Source of the DNA: Alkalimarinus alittae
GTDB lineage: Bacteria; Pseudomonadota; Gammaproteobacteria; Pseudomonadales; Oleiphilaceae
Direction of reading: 5' to 3'
Length of the DNA stretch: 64,000 nt
Assembly (NCBI RefSeq): GCF_026016465.1
Contig: NZ_CP100390.1
Location: 2,834,501-2,898,500 of the forward strand
The notes below the pieces were generated by a model, which did not search any database, was not told the DNA's origin, and was given only the letters and a program-made list of their open reading frames with translations. Made by a program: the position numbers and the translations under genes. Shown piece by piece: positions 18,570 to 28,911 of this stretch. The stretch's first letter is position 1. Each line of letters opens with the position of its first letter.

Positions 18570-18724
18570 AACAACCCTCAGTAAACGGTTTTCAACACAT
18601 AATAAAAAGTAGCATAGACCCTGTGGATATAGCTTCAATCAATGCTTTAAGTTTAATTCGATAAATGGTTATATTCCACTAACCTCTTTAATGATTACGT
18701 TTTTTCTCAAACGGATACAACTAT

Positions 18725-19804
18725 ATGGATTTATTTAGCAACTGGGTATCAGAGCTTTCTCAGTACATCCCATCAGTAATAACTATCTCAATAATCGTTT
18801 TATTACTGACTGCCATTAACCAAATAACACTAAAAAGACTCTCTAAAAATCAAGGACGCCTGCTACGTCAGCAGCTGTTTATGATTGTAGTCACATTTGT
18901 AGGCATTATTGCCATACTCATATCACTCCCGGTCAGTGACTCTATTAAGGGGCAAATTTTTAGCTTATTAGGCATTGTCGTGAGTGCTGCGATCGCACTG
19001 TCATCCACTACATTTGTCGGTAATGCCATGGCTGGTTTAATGCTGACCGGTGTCAAAGTATTTAAAATAGGTGATTTTGTTCGAGTAGGCGATCATTTTG
19101 GTCGAGTATCCGAACGGGGGTTATTACACGTAGAAATTCAAACAGAAGATCGTGATTTAACAACACTCCCCAATCTTTTTTTAGTGACGAATCCAACCAA
19201 AGTTATACATGCAGAAGGCACTATCATTTCAGCAGAAGTCAGCCTTGGCTACGATATTAGCCGTAAACAAATTGAAACTCATCTATTAGAAGCTGCCAAC
19301 ATAATTGGTTTAGAGTCTCCTTTTGTACAAGTAATATCATTGGGTGATTTCTCTGTGTTATACCGCGTTTCAGGCCTTTTAGTAGAGGTTAAAAAAATCA
19401 TTACAGCTCGGTCCGAACTGCATAAACACATACTAGATACACTCCAGGGCAACGGTATTGAAATTGTATCCCCCACATTTATGAACACTCGCGCATTCAA
19501 CCCTAATCATAGCTTTATTGCACCTATAAAATCACCAGAAAATGAAACTGAAGAGCCCAAAGAAGTTGAAATAGAAAGCATATTATTCGATAAAGCAGAG
19601 CAAGCTGAAACGCTTAGTTATATATCCAAGAAGTTAAAACGAATTACTATAGGCAAAGAAAAACTAACCGCGCTATTAGCCAATACAGAAAACGATGAGG
19701 ACGCTGCTAAGCTGCAGCACCGAATAGAACACTTAGAAGCGATAGAGTTAAAATTGGCGAGCTTTAAATCTGAGCTAGCTAAAGACAAGAAGTCTAAAAA
19801 ATAA
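18725..19804 (+). CDS. MscS-family small-conductance mechanosensitive channel
   Basis: MscS channels open under membrane tension and release solutes at osmotic downshock. The 359-residue protein has transmembrane segments near 14-34, 48-70 and 80-110. The last contains the Gly/Ala-rich pore helix (AAIALSSTTFVGNAMAGLML). The soluble beta domain follows, with FKIGDFVRVGDHFGRVSE and LPNLFLVTNP typical of the family. The C-terminal 80 residues are charged and probably coiled-coil. It is transcribed divergently from fliT and ends at a shared terminator with oadB. It is an MscS-like paralogue; which class cannot be told by eye. Confidence 0.88.
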   Translation: MDLFSNWVSELSQYIPSVITISIIVLLLTAINQITLKRLSKNQGRLLRQQLFMIVVTFVGIIAILISLPVSDSIKGQIFSLLGIVVSAAIALSSTTFVGNAMAGLMLTGVKVFKIGDFVRVGDHFGRVSERGLLHVEIQTEDRDLTTLPNLFLVTNPTKVIHAEGTIISAEVSLGYDISRKQIETHLLEAANIIGLESPFVQVISLGDFSVLYRVSGLLVEVKKIITARSELHKHILDTLQGNGIEIVSPTFMNTRAFNPNHSFIAPIKSPENETEEPKEVEIESILFDKAEQAETLSYISKKLKRITIGKEKLTALLANTENDEDAAKLQHRIEHLEAIELKLASFKSELAKDKKSKK

Positions 19805-19840
19805 AACCCCCAACCTTAGAAAGGAAGGAGGTTTTATTTT
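19799..19840. terminator. Bidirectional terminator between mscS-like gene and oadB
   Basis: An imperfect hairpin pairs AATAAAACC with GGTTTTATT and CCTT with AAGG. T-rich sequence follows in both directions, so it can serve the plus-strand channel gene and the minus-strand oad operon. Confidence 0.7.
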
Positions 19841-19851
19841 CATACCAAATC

Positions 19852-19879
19852 GAGCAATAGACGTTACGTTCTATTGCTC
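19852..19879 (-). terminator. Hairpin after oadB
   Basis: A 10-base perfect stem GAGCAATAGA/TCTATTGCTC has a self-complementary loop CGTTACGT. It starts 11 bases after the oadB stop and precedes the bidirectional terminator. No T run follows, so it may protect the 3' end rather than stop transcription. Confidence 0.5.
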
Positions 19880-19889
19880 TCATTAGTGT

Positions 19890-21233
19890 TTATCCAAGGA
19901 ACTTAATCATAACACCTGCGGCTACCGCTGAACCGATAACACCCGCAACGTTCGGGCCCATAGCGTGCATCAGCAAGAAGTTTTGAGGGTTAGCTTCAAG
20001 TCCAACCTTGTTTGATACCCGTGCAGCCATTGGTACCGCAGAAACGCCTGCAGATCCAATAAGAGGGTTAATCTTATCTTTGCTTAAAAGGTTCATCAAC
20101 TTAGCCATCAATACGCCAGTCGCAGTACCTACACAGAATGCAGCCAAGCCAAGAATCAAGATACCCAGGGTCTGGAAGTCCAAAAACTTATCGGCACTTA
20201 ATTTTGAGCCCACTGAAAGACCAAGGAAAATCGTCACAATGTTTATCAATGCATTTTGAGAGGTATCGCTCAAACGATCAACAACACCACACTCACGCAT
20301 TAAATTACCAAAGCAGAACATTCCCAATAGTGGCGCCGCATCAGGTAAGAAAAGAGCAACCAGTATCAACAGTACAACTGGGAACATAATCTTCTCAAGC
20401 TTGCCAATTTGGCGAAGCTGAACCATTGCTATTTTACGCTCTTCCTTTGTCGTTAAAGCTTTCATAATGGGTGGCTGAATCATCGGAACCAACGCCATGT
20501 ATGAATAAGCAGCAACTGCAATCGCACCTAATAGGTGAGGTGAAAGTAAGCTAGCAACATATATAGAGGTAGGGCCATCAGCACCACCAATAATACCAAT
20601 TGCCGCCGCTTCATAAATCGTGAAATCCATGAGGCCATACTTCGTCATTAGAGCTGCGCCCAACACAGTACCAAAAATACCAAACTGAGCTGCGGCGCCC
20701 AATAGCAATGTTTTAGGGTTCGCAAGTAGCGGCCCAAAATCGGTCATAGCACCTACGCCCATAAAGATAAGCAAAGGGGCAACACCACTCGCAATCGCAA
20801 CTTCATAAAAGTTTTTAAGCATTCCGTTGTTATAACCGGCATCTTGCGCCACATGTACAGCAGCAACATAAGCACTATGATCACCACTGTATGCAGCCGT
20901 ATAGGCTTCTTTCAGTGCATGAATAAAGTCTGGTGCAAAGACACCCGTTGCCGGATCAACAGCTTGAAATGGCACGCTTAACGCAACAGCTAACTTAGCC
21001 ATTACCTCAGGGTTAGCAAAGTGAATTGCATTTTCTACAGCAGAAGCGGCTAAGCCCGCTTCTGGTATGTTAGCCATTATCCCACCAAACCCAATTGGGA
21101 TTAGCAGTAAAGGCTCAAAGCCTTTTCGAATGGCTAGAAAGAGGAGCAAAAGACAAACAACTATCATGACTAGCTGTCCAATGCCCATATTATACAGGCC
21201 ACTGCCTGTCCAAAGATTTAGAATCTTATCCAT
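19890..21233 (-). CDS. oadB: Sodium-translocating decarboxylase beta subunit (OadB)
   Basis: The beta subunit decarboxylates carboxybiotin and exports sodium ions across the inner membrane. The 447-residue protein is very hydrophobic, with about ten or more membrane segments. It contains the conserved [16 protein letters not shown] region, [21 protein letters not shown], and the C-terminal [23 protein letters not shown]. It starts 13 bases after oadA with TAGG upstream. With oadA and oadG it forms one operon, the arrangement of oxaloacetate decarboxylase in Vibrio and related marine bacteria. Confidence 0.95.
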   Translation of the reverse strand: MDKILNLWTGSGLYNMGIGQLVMIVVCLLLLFLAIRKGFEPLLLIPIGFGGIMANIPEAGLAASAVENAIHFANPEVMAKLAVALSVPFQAVDPATGVFAPDFIHALKEAYTAAYSGDHSAYVAAVHVAQDAGYNNGMLKNFYEVAIASGVAPLLIFMGVGAMTDFGPLLANPKTLLLGAAAQFGIFGTVLGAALMTKYGLMDFTIYEAAAIGIIGGADGPTSIYVASLLSPHLLGAIAVAAYSYMALVPMIQPPIMKALTTKEERKIAMVQLRQIGKLEKIMFPVVLLILVALFLPDAAPLLGMFCFGNLMRECGVVDRLSDTSQNALINIVTIFLGLSVGSKLSADKFLDFQTLGILILGLAAFCVGTATGVLMAKLMNLLSKDKINPLIGSAGVSAVPMAARVSNKVGLEANPQNFLLMHAMGPNVAGVIGSAVAAGVMIKFLG

Positions 21234-21246
21234 CGAGAAAAACCTA

Positions 21247-23025
21247 TTAACCTAGTGTGAGCAAAGTATCGCCGACGGTAACAGCATCACCCACCGCCAC
21301 ATTTATGCTTCCGATCGTACCAGCTTTAGCTGCTCGAACTTCGGTTTCCATCTTCATCGCTTCAAGAATCACCAATACATCACCTTCTTGTACTGCTTGA
21401 CCCGCAGAAACGATTACTTTGAAGATAGTACCCGCCAAAGGAGCAGGAACAGGGTCGCCACCACCTGCAGGCATTGCCGCAGCAGGAGCGCCAGCAGTCG
21501 GAGCAGCTACACCACCAGCAGGTGCTACAGCTGAAATGTCGCCGCCTTCTTCAACTTGGACAACATAATTCTGACCTTCAACATTAATAGTGTATGTCTC
21601 TGGACCAGAAGATACTTTAACTTCGTTACCTGTGGGGACAGGCTCAAATGCATCAGCGTTACCACGATTTTCTAGGAACTTTTCAGCTACCTGAGGGAAT
21701 AAGGCGTAGCTAAGCGCATCATCTATAACATTATCAGCTAACTTAAAGCCTTTTGTTTTAGCAAGTGCTTCAACATCTGCAACAATTTTATCTAGTTCAT
21801 TGTCTAACAAATCGGCAGGACGACAGGTAATCACTTCTGCGCCGTCAAGCACTCTATCTTGAAGCGCTTTGTTAAATGGTGCAGGTGCTGCGCCATATTC
21901 GCCTTTAAGGATGCCTTGAGTTTCTTTAGAGATAGACTTGTAACGCTCACCGGTTAATACATTGATAACCGCTTGAGTCCCTACAATTTGTGACGTAGGT
22001 GTAACCAATGGAATATGACCTAAGTCTTCTCGCACTCTTGGAATTTCTTCTAAAACAGCGTCAAACTTATCGGCAGCACCCTGCTCTTTCAACTGATTTT
22101 CCATGTTAGTCAACATGCCACCAGGAACCTGTGCAACCAAGATACGAGAGTCTGTTCCGCGTAAAGCACCTTCAAATTTCGCGTACTTTTTACGAATTTC
22201 ACGGAAGTAAGCTGCGATTTCTTCTAGTAACAACAAGTCAAGACCGGTATCGCGGTCTGTACCTTTAAGTGCAGCCACTACGGTTTCTGTTGCTGAGTGT
22301 CCGTATGTCATCGACATTGAAGAGATAGCTGTATCTACACGGTCAACGCCCGCTTCGATCGCTTTTAAGATAGCCATATCTGACATGCCGGCTGTTGCGT
22401 GGCAATGCAATTGAACTTCAAGGTCAGTCTCTTGCTTAAGGCGTGAAACCAGTTCAAAACATTCATATGGTGAAATAATGCCCGCCATATCTTTAATCGC
22501 GATAGAGTCTGCACCCATATCTTCAATTTGCTTGGCTAACGAAATCCATGCCTGCGTATTGTGAACAGGGCTTGTAGTGTAAGACAACGTGCCTTGTGCG
22601 TGCTTACCTTGCTTCTTAACCGCTTTAAGCGCTGTTTCAAGGTTACGCGGGTCATTCATCGCATCAAATACACGGAACACATCTACGCCGTTTACAGCGG
22701 CACGTTCTACAAACTTTTCTACTACATCGTCAGCATAGTGGCGGTAACCTAATAGGTTTTGTCCACGCAATAACATTTGATGCTTTGTGTTAGGCATCGC
22801 TTTTTTGAATTCGCGAATTCTATCCCAAGGGTCTTCCCCAAGAAAACGAATACAAGTATCAAAAGTAGCGCCACCCCAAGATTCAAGGGACCAGTAGCCT
22901 ACTTTATCTAGTTTTTCTGCGATTGGCAGCATATCGTCGATACGCATACGCGTTGCAAATAGTGACTGGTGAGCGTCACGTAAAACAACGTCGGTAATAC
23001 CTAACGGTTTTTTAGCATCTGTCAT
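21247..23025 (-). CDS. oadA: Oxaloacetate decarboxylase alpha subunit (OadA)
   Basis: The alpha subunit transfers carboxyl from oxaloacetate to biotin. The N-terminal carboxyltransferase domain shows [15 protein letters not shown] and the metal-binding [11 protein letters not shown] conserved PYC-like domain follows. An Ala/Pro/Gly-rich linker (about 500-525) leads to the C-terminal biotinyl domain, with EAMKMETE and biotin-Lys near 558. ATG 23025 ([17 protein letters not shown]) is the usual family start. The longer GTG frame from 23073, four bases after the oadG stop, adds 16 unconserved residues and lacks a ribosome-binding site. The protein is about 592 residues, complete. The substrate is inferred from subunit composition. 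Confidence 0.95.
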   Translation of the reverse strand: MTDAKKPLGITDVVLRDAHQSLFATRMRIDDMLPIAEKLDKVGYWSLESWGGATFDTCIRFLGEDPWDRIREFKKAMPNTKHQMLLRGQNLLGYRHYADDVVEKFVERAAVNGVDVFRVFDAMNDPRNLETALKAVKKQGKHAQGTLSYTTSPVHNTQAWISLAKQIEDMGADSIAIKDMAGIISPYECFELVSRLKQETDLEVQLHCHATAGMSDMAILKAIEAGVDRVDTAISSMSMTYGHSATETVVAALKGTDRDTGLDLLLLEEIAAYFREIRKKYAKFEGALRGTDSRILVAQVPGGMLTNMENQLKEQGAADKFDAVLEEIPRVREDLGHIPLVTPTSQIVGTQAVINVLTGERYKSISKETQGILKGEYGAAPAPFNKALQDRVLDGAEVITCRPADLLDNELDKIVADVEALAKTKGFKLADNVIDDALSYALFPQVAEKFLENRGNADAFEPVPTGNEVKVSSGPETYTINVEGQNYVVQVEEGGDISAVAPAGGVAAPTAGAPAAAMPAGGGDPVPAPLAGTIFKVIVSAGQAVQEGDVLVILEAMKMETEVRAAKAGTIGSINVAVGDAVTVGDTLLTLG

Positions 23026-23076
23026 TGCATTCAAGCCTTCTGTTAAAGGTTTATTCCGTTCTATCAAACTCACTGC

Positions 23077-23316
23077 TTATGGGCGTGAGCGATACTTAGC
23101 AACTGCAGCTGTGATAACAGCCATCAGTCGAGGGTCATTCATCGGAGAGGCGGGTTGAGCGGGTGCAGCCGGAGCTTCCGGTGCTGGTGGCTCAAGTTTC
23201 ATCGCCAACTTCGACATAAGCGTTGTAGCACCGATCAAGATAACCAAGAATACGAATACAAATCCCATTCCGGCAATCATTAAATCAAGCGCTTGAGACA
23301 TCAATGATTCTGTCAT
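23077..23316 (-). CDS. oadG: Oxaloacetate decarboxylase gamma subunit (OadG)
   Basis: OadG is the small membrane subunit that holds the alpha and beta subunits together. The protein of about 79 residues has one transmembrane helix (MIAGMGFVFVFLVILIGATT), then a Pro/Ala-rich linker and a short C-terminal LMAVITAAVAKYRSRP. These are the typical OadG features. The open frame extends to 23445, but the upstream part is not conserved. ATG 23316 (MTESLMSQALDLMIAG) follows ACAGG at ten bases. It is the first gene of oadGAB. Confidence 0.9.
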   Translation of the reverse strand: MTESLMSQALDLMIAGMGFVFVFLVILIGATTLMSKLAMKLEPPAPEAPAAPAQPASPMNDPRLMAVITAAVAKYRSRP

Positions 23317-23635
23317 TATTATGTAACCTGTCGTTGAGTTTCCATTTTTACGGTAAAACCGGACTTCATAGTAGAAGACCCATTTCACGTGAAAAATCTT
23401 GGGTAATGTACCTAGATTCAAAGATTGAAGCAACAGAAAGAGCACTCTAAAGGGCCCTTTTAATTGTTATCTTGTTGTTTTAATTGAATATACACCTCAT
23501 GAATAATGGTTATTTTTTACTCTAACCACGACAAGTTCACTGTAATTAAAAATCAGCAATCCCAGGCATAATTTCAAACCCTTCAACCTAAGAAACAATA
23601 CAACATGAGCGACTAGCAATAATTAAATTTCAGGC
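23317..23635. other. oadGAB upstream region
   Basis: The 319 bases between oadG and the tRNA terminator hold no gene. A perfect 12-base palindrome AAAGGGCCCTTT lies at 23449-23460 and could be an operator; I cannot assign a regulator. No convincing promoter hexamers were identified. Confidence 0.4.
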
Positions 23636-23667
23636 AAAAAAAAAGCTACCCGAAAGGGTAGCTTTTT
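23636..23667 (-). terminator. Strong terminator after tRNA genes
   Basis: A GCTACCC/GGGTAGC stem with a GAAA loop on the plus strand (TTTC on the minus strand) is flanked by A and T runs. The minus-strand transcript of the tRNA cluster would end in nine T residues. It could also work in the opposite direction. Confidence 0.88.
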
Positions 23668-23672
23668 AATTA

Positions 23673-23749
23673 TGGTGCGGCTGGCAGGAGTCGAACCTGC
23701 GACCGCCTGGTTCGTAGCCAGGTACTCTATCCAGCTGAGCTACAGCCGC
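23673..23749 (-). tRNA. tRNA-Arg (anticodon ACG), second copy
   Basis: A full 77-base cloverleaf is readable. The acceptor stem GCGGCTG pairs with CAGCCGC, the anticodon arm CCTGG-CTACGAA-CCAGG gives anticodon ACG, and the T arm contains GGTTCGACTCC. CCA is encoded. It is identical over its whole length to the copy at 23831-23907. Confidence 0.97.
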
Positions 23750-23830
23750 AAAATCTTTATCTACTGAGTTACCGCTTATTTCGTTAATTGCAATACCATC
23801 TCTAATCTATACCCGAAGGCATTAGAATAA

Positions 23831-23907
23831 TGGTGCGGCTGGCAGGAGTCGAACCTGCGACCGCCTGGTTCGTAGCCAGGTACTCTATCCAGCTGAGCTA
23901 CAGCCGC
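23831..23907 (-). tRNA. tRNA-Arg (anticodon ACG), first copy
   Basis: The 77-base sequence, including the encoded CCA, is identical to the neighbouring downstream tRNA-Arg, with an 81-base spacer. The anticodon is ACG, read as ICG after deamination in bacteria. It is probably co-transcribed with tRNA-Ser upstream. Confidence 0.97.
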
Positions 23908-23924
23908 ATGCAATCTTAAAAACA

Positions 23925-24016
<92 letters not shown>

Positions 24017-24100
24017 GTAGAACGCGGAGCATAATACCACAATCAGTATAAATTCAAAGTGCTATTTTATTTTAATTTACTTAATCTTAAATTTGTTTTG

Positions 24101-24128
24101 AAAAACCGCCTCCTCCATTGAAGACGGC
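24101..24128 (-). terminator. Terminator after csrA
   Basis: On the minus strand CCGTCTTC pairs with GGAGGCGG (eight pairs including wobbles) across a six-base loop, followed by five T residues. It begins about ten bases after the csrA stop. Confidence 0.7.
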
Positions 24129-24136
24129 CATTCATT

Positions 24137-24328
24137 TTACTCGTCGTCGAACTGAGGATTCTCTTTCTCTTTCTGAATCCGTTGATAAATTTCCTCGCGG
24201 TGTACTGCCACCTCTTTTGGCGCATTAACGCCAATTCGGACCTGATTACCTTTAACGCCCAGCACTGTTACTGTAACGTCATCCCCAACCATCAGTGTTT
24301 CTCCCACACGACGGGTCAATATAAGCAT
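24137..24328 (-). CDS. csrA: Carbon storage / translational regulator CsrA (RsmA)
   Basis: CsrA binds GGA motifs in mRNA leaders and controls translation and stability of many mRNAs, including motility and biofilm genes. The 63-residue protein begins [20 protein letters not shown] and has [24 protein letters not shown], matching the family nearly residue for residue. The start follows AAGGAGATAAGCG. It sits between lysC and tRNA-Ser, the usual location. Confidence 0.98.
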
Positions 24329-24556
24329 CGCTTATCTCCTTAACCTAAAAATTAGACCTGTTCCAAAGTTGAAGCATTCATACCGCTCCAGTTAATAAGG
24401 GGTTCAGCGTAATCATTTTTATTGACCAAAATCCCCATAAAGGAAAAGCCAGCACCAGCTTAAACCACTGTTTCTGACAGCTTGCCACCGACAAAAATAA
24501 CAAGTTCCTTTTTTTGTACCAATGAGAGAAACCCCTCACCCTCACACAATCAACTA

Positions 24557-24593
24557 TAGCAGTTGTTTTTTCGTTATGTAAAAACAACTGCTA
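24557..24593 (-). repeat. 14-base perfect inverted repeat between lysC and csrA
   Basis: TAGCAGTTGTTTTT and AAAAACAACTGCTA form a perfect 14-base stem around a nine-base loop. The first arm in transcription direction starts about 14 bases after the lysC stop. T runs lie inside the stem rather than after it, so it is not a textbook terminator. It may still end or stabilise the lysC mRNA. Confidence 0.6.
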
Positions 24594-24606
24594 GACTTGA
24601 ACTACC

Positions 24607-25839
24607 TTAAGCTTCTTCTTTATCGTCACCCAACCCAAATGAGCTATGGAGAGACCGAACAGAAAGCTCTAGATACTTTTCTGCAATAACCACAGAAATC
24701 TTAATTTCAGACGTTGAAATCATCTGAATATTGATACCCTCAGCCGATAGTGCATCAAACATTTGAGTCGCAACACCCGCATGAGATCGCATACCAACAC
24801 CAACAATTGAAACTTTGGCAATCTTATCATCACCCGATACTTTTCTTGCACCCAACTCCTCTGAAACTTTTTCCAGAATAGCTTTTGCCTTATTGTAATC
24901 GTTGCGATGGACAGTAAAGGTAAAGTCTGTGAAGTTGTCAGCGCCTATATTCTGCACAATCATATCAACTTCTATATTTGCATCACTTATTGGGCGCAAA
25001 ATTTTAGAAGCGATACCTGGAATATCAGGTACACCCTGAACCGTTAATTTAGCTTCATCACGATTAAACGCTATGCCTGATATAACCGGTTGTTCCATTG
25101 TTTCGTCATCCTCTATGGTAATCAAAGTGCCTGGGCCATCCTCAAAACTAGAGAGCACCCTGAGTGGTACATTATATTTTCCAGCAAACTCAACTGAACG
25201 AATCTGTAGTATTTTTGACCCCAAACTCGCCATCTCGATCATTTCTTCAAACGTAATACGCTCCATTCTTCGAGCCGTATCAACCACACGCGGGTCAGTT
25301 GTATAAACACCATCTACATCAGTATAAATCTGACATTCATCAGCTTTCAGCGTTGCAGCCAATGCAACAGCTGTTGTGTCGGAACCACCTCGACCTAGCG
25401 TTGTAATATTACCTTGACCATCAACACCCTGAAAACCTGCAACAACAACAACTCGACCTTGCTTAAGGTCTTCTCGCATATTCTGCTCATCAATGGCTTG
25501 AATTCGCGCCTTAGTATGCGTTTCATCTGTTGTAATTCGTACCTGACTACCCGTATATGATTTTGCTGGGCAACCTCGTTTATTTAACGCCATACTTAAA
25601 AGCGCAATAGTGACCTGCTCACCAGTAGAGACCAGCACATCCATTTCACGAGGGGTTGGATCTTCCATAACAGCGTTTGCCAAACCTAATAACCGGTTTG
25701 TTTCTCCACTCATGGCAGACACCACCACAACAACATCATGGCCTGCATCCCTAAAAGACTTAACCTTATCTGCTACCGCTGCAATACGCTCAACAGTACC
25801 TACTGATGTACCGCCAAACTTTTGAACATATAATGCCAT
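24607..25839 (-). CDS. lysC: Aspartate kinase
   Basis: Aspartate kinase makes aspartyl phosphate, the first step toward lysine, threonine, methionine and diaminopimelate. The kinase domain begins MALYVQKFGGTSVG and contains VVVVSAMSGETNRL and LGRGGSDTTAVALAA. Two C-terminal ACT domains (about 265-400) include VDMIVQNIG and MISTSEIKISVV for feedback control. The frame extends to a GTG at 25851, but ATG 25839 gives the family N-terminus. The protein is 410 residues, a monofunctional enzyme. It follows alaS by about 80 bases. Confidence 0.95.
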   Translation of the reverse strand: MALYVQKFGGTSVGTVERIAAVADKVKSFRDAGHDVVVVVSAMSGETNRLLGLANAVMEDPTPREMDVLVSTGEQVTIALLSMALNKRGCPAKSYTGSQVRITTDETHTKARIQAIDEQNMREDLKQGRVVVVAGFQGVDGQGNITTLGRGGSDTTAVALAATLKADECQIYTDVDGVYTTDPRVVDTARRMERITFEEMIEMASLGSKILQIRSVEFAGKYNVPLRVLSSFEDGPGTLITIEDDETMEQPVISGIAFNRDEAKLTVQGVPDIPGIASKILRPISDANIEVDMIVQNIGADNFTDFTFTVHRNDYNKAKAILEKVSEELGARKVSGDDKIAKVSIVGVGMRSHAGVATQMFDALSAEGINIQMISTSEIKISVVIAEKYLELSVRSLHSSFGLGDDKEEA

Positions 25840-25918
25840 TACCTGATCCACTTCCTAATCAATGATGCGTCGATTTGAATACCTTAATCGACGCTACAAC
25901 TCCACTACAGAGGGCTGC

Positions 25919-28543
25919 CTACACTAAACCTTCAACCCAACCTTTTACCAAACCCAGAGCATCCTGAATTTTATCAACATCTGTTCCGCCACCCTGAGCC
26001 ATGTCAGGTCGACCACCACCTTTACCGCCAACAGCTGCAGCAGCTTGACGCATTAAATCACCCGCCTTTAACTTACCCGAGATATCTTTGGTTACGCTTG
26101 ATACCAACGTCACCTTACCGCCTTCAGCTGAGGCCAGTAATACCACGGCAGACCCGAGCTTGTTTTTAAGCTGATCAGCTGTATCCATCAGCGTTTTTCG
26201 ATCAGCACCTTCTAAGCTAGCCGCCAACACATTCACACCTTTAACATCGACAGCCTGCCCAGCCAAATCATCACCCGCTGAGTTCGCCAGTTTCGCTTTT
26301 AGTTGCTCAACCTCTTTTTCGAGCGCCTTACTTTTATCTAGCGCAACTTTAACCTTCTCAACTACGTTTTCTCGACCACTCTTGACCAGTGCAGCCACTT
26401 CTCTTAGGTTACGTTCGTTATCTGCAATCCACTCTTCGGCTGCTGAGCCCGTTAATGCTTCTATTCGACGAACACCTGAGGCAACACCGGATTCTGAAAC
26501 AATAATAATATTGCCAATATCTCCCGTTCGATCAGCATGCGTACCACCACACAATTCTACAGAGAAAGCGTCAACCCCCATACTCAGCACTCGAACCGAA
26601 TCACCGTACTTTTCACCAAATAGTGCCATTGCGCCTTTTTCGCGCGCACTATCCATATCCGTCACATCGGTTTCAACAGGTGTATTTTCACGCACCTGCT
26701 GATTAACCATTTGCTCAACCTCTTTTAACTCAGCCGGCGTGACTGCTTCAAAGTGTGAAAAATCAAAGCGTAAACGCTCCTCATTAACCTGAGACCCTTT
26801 TTGAGCAACATGTTCACCTAGCACTTTTTGCAACGCAGCATGTATCAGGTGAGTAGCAGAGTGATTCAAGGCCGTTGCTTTACGCTTAACCTTATCGACC
26901 TCAGCAACCACTGATTGTCCTTCTGCAAGCGAACCTGCAATCACGCGACCGATATGCAGGTGGTTTTGTCCTTCTTTCTGAGTATCAGTGACGACAAACT
27001 CACCCCCATCCCATCGCAGAACACCACGATCTCCAACCTGCCCACCTGACTCCGCATAAAAAGGCGTCTCGTTAAGCACAACCACAGCATCCTGACCGAC
27101 ATTGGCGATTGCACTTTTACCCTCTACAAAAACAGACTTGACGGTTTCTTCAGCTTCAAACAGTTCGTAACCCGTAAATTCAGTTTTACCTTCGATGACT
27201 AGCCCTTCGTTGTAATCAACGCCAAACTTGCTTGAAGCCCTTGCTCTTTCACGCTGAGCGTCCATTGCCTTCTCATAACCGTCAAGATCAAGCGTCAAGC
27301 CACGCTCGCGCGCAATATCGTTCGTTAAGTCAACCGGAAACCCATATGTGTCATAAAGTGTGAATACGGTTTCGCCTGGAATAGTCTTTCCGGTTAATGC
27401 GTCAATATCTTGCTCTAAAAGTGCCAGGCCTTTATCGAGTGTTTTTGCAAACTGCTCTTCTTCTTGCAATAAAACACGCTCAATTTGAGACTGACCCTTT
27501 ACCAGCTCAGGATATGCTTCACCCATAATGCGGACTAAGTGTGCAACCAACTTATAGAAAAATGCACCTTTAGCGCCTAGCTTATTCCCATGCCGTACGG
27601 CTCGACGGATGATACGGCGAAGCACATTTCCTCGCCCTTCATTAGAAGGCATTACGCCATCAGAGATAAGAAATGAACAGGATCTAATATGATCAGCAAT
27701 AACGCGTAAGGACGCCTCAGTGGTCGCTACCCCACCCAATACATCTGACGCACCACTTAACAACGTTTGAAACAGGTCTATCTCGTAATTACTATGAACA
27801 TTCTGCATAACCGCTGAAATCCGCTCTAACCCCATACCGGTATCAACAGAAGGCTTAGGTAGCGGTTGCATTTCACCACTAGCGGTGCGGTTAAACTGCA
27901 TAAATACCACGTTCCAGATTTCAATATAGCGGTCACCATCTTCTTCTGGCGTACCGGGCAAACCACCTTCTATATCCGCACCATGATCGTAAAAAATTTC
28001 AGTACAAGGGCCACACGGGCCAGTATCACCCATCTGCCAGAAGTTATCAGACGCATACTGAGCACCTTTATTGTCTCCTATGCGAATAACACGTTCAGCC
28101 GGGACACCCATATCTTTAGTCCAAACATCAAACGCCTCATCATCTGTGGCATAAATAGTCACATAAAGTTTGTCTTTCGGGATATTCATCCATGACTCAG
28201 ACGTCAAAAACTCCCAAGCAAAGCGAATCGCCTCTTTTTTAAAGTAATCACCAAAACTGAAGTTACCCAACATTTCAAAAAAGGTATGATGGCGAGCCGT
28301 GTACCCTACGTTCTCAAGATCATTATGTTTTCCACCCGCACGAACGCAACGCTGCGAGCTTGTCGCTCTTACGTATGAGCGCTGTTCTCGACCCAAAAAC
28401 GTATCTTTAAATTGGTTCATACCCGCATTAGTAAAGAGTAACGTTGGATCGTCTGCCGGAACCAAAGAACTGCTAGACACTACCTCGTGCCCATGCTGGT
28501 TAAAGTAGTCAAGAAACGCTTTACGTACCGCTGCTGTTTTCAT
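25919..28543 (-). CDS. alaS: Alanine--tRNA ligase
   Basis: AlaS charges tRNA-Ala and edits mischarged Ser and Gly. The 874-residue protein starts [19 protein letters not shown]. It has the class II catalytic domain with [19 protein letters not shown]. The editing domain contains [16 protein letters not shown] and [13 protein letters not shown]. The C-terminal DHHA1-type region ends with [14 protein letters not shown]. Length and motifs are complete. It is the first gene of alaS-lysC-csrA. Confidence 0.98.
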   Translation of the reverse strand: MKTAAVRKAFLDYFNQHGHEVVSSSSLVPADDPTLLFTNAGMNQFKDTFLGREQRSYVRATSSQRCVRAGGKHNDLENVGYTARHHTFFEMLGNFSFGDYFKKEAIRFAWEFLTSESWMNIPKDKLYVTIYATDDEAFDVWTKDMGVPAERVIRIGDNKGAQYASDNFWQMGDTGPCGPCTEIFYDHGADIEGGLPGTPEEDGDRYIEIWNVVFMQFNRTASGEMQPLPKPSVDTGMGLERISAVMQNVHSNYEIDLFQTLLSGASDVLGGVATTEASLRVIADHIRSCSFLISDGVMPSNEGRGNVLRRIIRRAVRHGNKLGAKGAFFYKLVAHLVRIMGEAYPELVKGQSQIERVLLQEEEQFAKTLDKGLALLEQDIDALTGKTIPGETVFTLYDTYGFPVDLTNDIARERGLTLDLDGYEKAMDAQRERARASSKFGVDYNEGLVIEGKTEFTGYELFEAEETVKSVFVEGKSAIANVGQDAVVVLNETPFYAESGGQVGDRGVLRWDGGEFVVTDTQKEGQNHLHIGRVIAGSLAEGQSVVAEVDKVKRKATALNHSATHLIHAALQKVLGEHVAQKGSQVNEERLRFDFSHFEAVTPAELKEVEQMVNQQVRENTPVETDVTDMDSAREKGAMALFGEKYGDSVRVLSMGVDAFSVELCGGTHADRTGDIGNIIIVSESGVASGVRRIEALTGSAAEEWIADNERNLREVAALVKSGRENVVEKVKVALDKSKALEKEVEQLKAKLANSAGDDLAGQAVDVKGVNVLAASLEGADRKTLMDTADQLKNKLGSAVVLLASAEGGKVTLVSSVTKDISGKLKAGDLMRQAAAAVGGKGGGRPDMAQGGGTDVDKIQDALGLVKGWVEGLV

Positions 28544-28859
28544 AGATAGAACCGTCTGCGAACTTTTAGTTATAATTTAGAGTCCAAATTCATAAAGATT
28601 TAAAGCGCACGAATTAACAAGCCTAAAAATCTGTATAAGTCTTATATTTTATTTACTTAAACCCAGCGATATTAACTACCCAATGCCCTTTAATTAGTAT
28701 TATCGGCACGAGACTACCACGAGAATTTTAAGAACTGCGTACTCTACCATATAAAGTACTGAGTAAAAAATTGCCAATTGAAATAATTTTACGTTTAAAT
28801 TCACACTATACGCGGGTCTTAGCGCACCCTTTTATCGGCCAGTCTCACGTTTTTTAGAC
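28544..28859. other. alaS upstream intergenic region
   Basis: About 315 A+T-rich bases separate alaS from the terminator of the preceding gene. No ORF or RNA is supported. An isolated TTATCGGC (a sigma-28 -10 match on the minus strand) occurs near 28700 without a partner -35. Confidence 0.4.
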
Positions 28860-28887
28860 AAAAAAAAGCCCGACGACAACGCCGGGC
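28860..28887 (-). terminator. Terminator after DUF5610 gene
   Basis: On the minus strand GCCCGGCG pairs with CGTCGGGC (eight pairs, one wobble) around TTGT, followed by eight T residues. It lies about 25 bases after the stop codon. Confidence 0.88.
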
Positions 28888-28911
28888 ATTAAAAGCCTGC
28901 AGCTTTAAGCA

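Noticed and set aside
23077-23445. Long form of OadG with 43 extra N-terminal residues
   Set aside because: The added residues have no family counterpart and no ribosome-binding site lies before them; ATG 23316 fits the family.
28690-28725. Exact GCCGATAA (minus strand) upstream of alaS as a sigma-28 promoter
   Set aside because: No TAAA-like -35 at the required distance, and alaS is not a motility gene.
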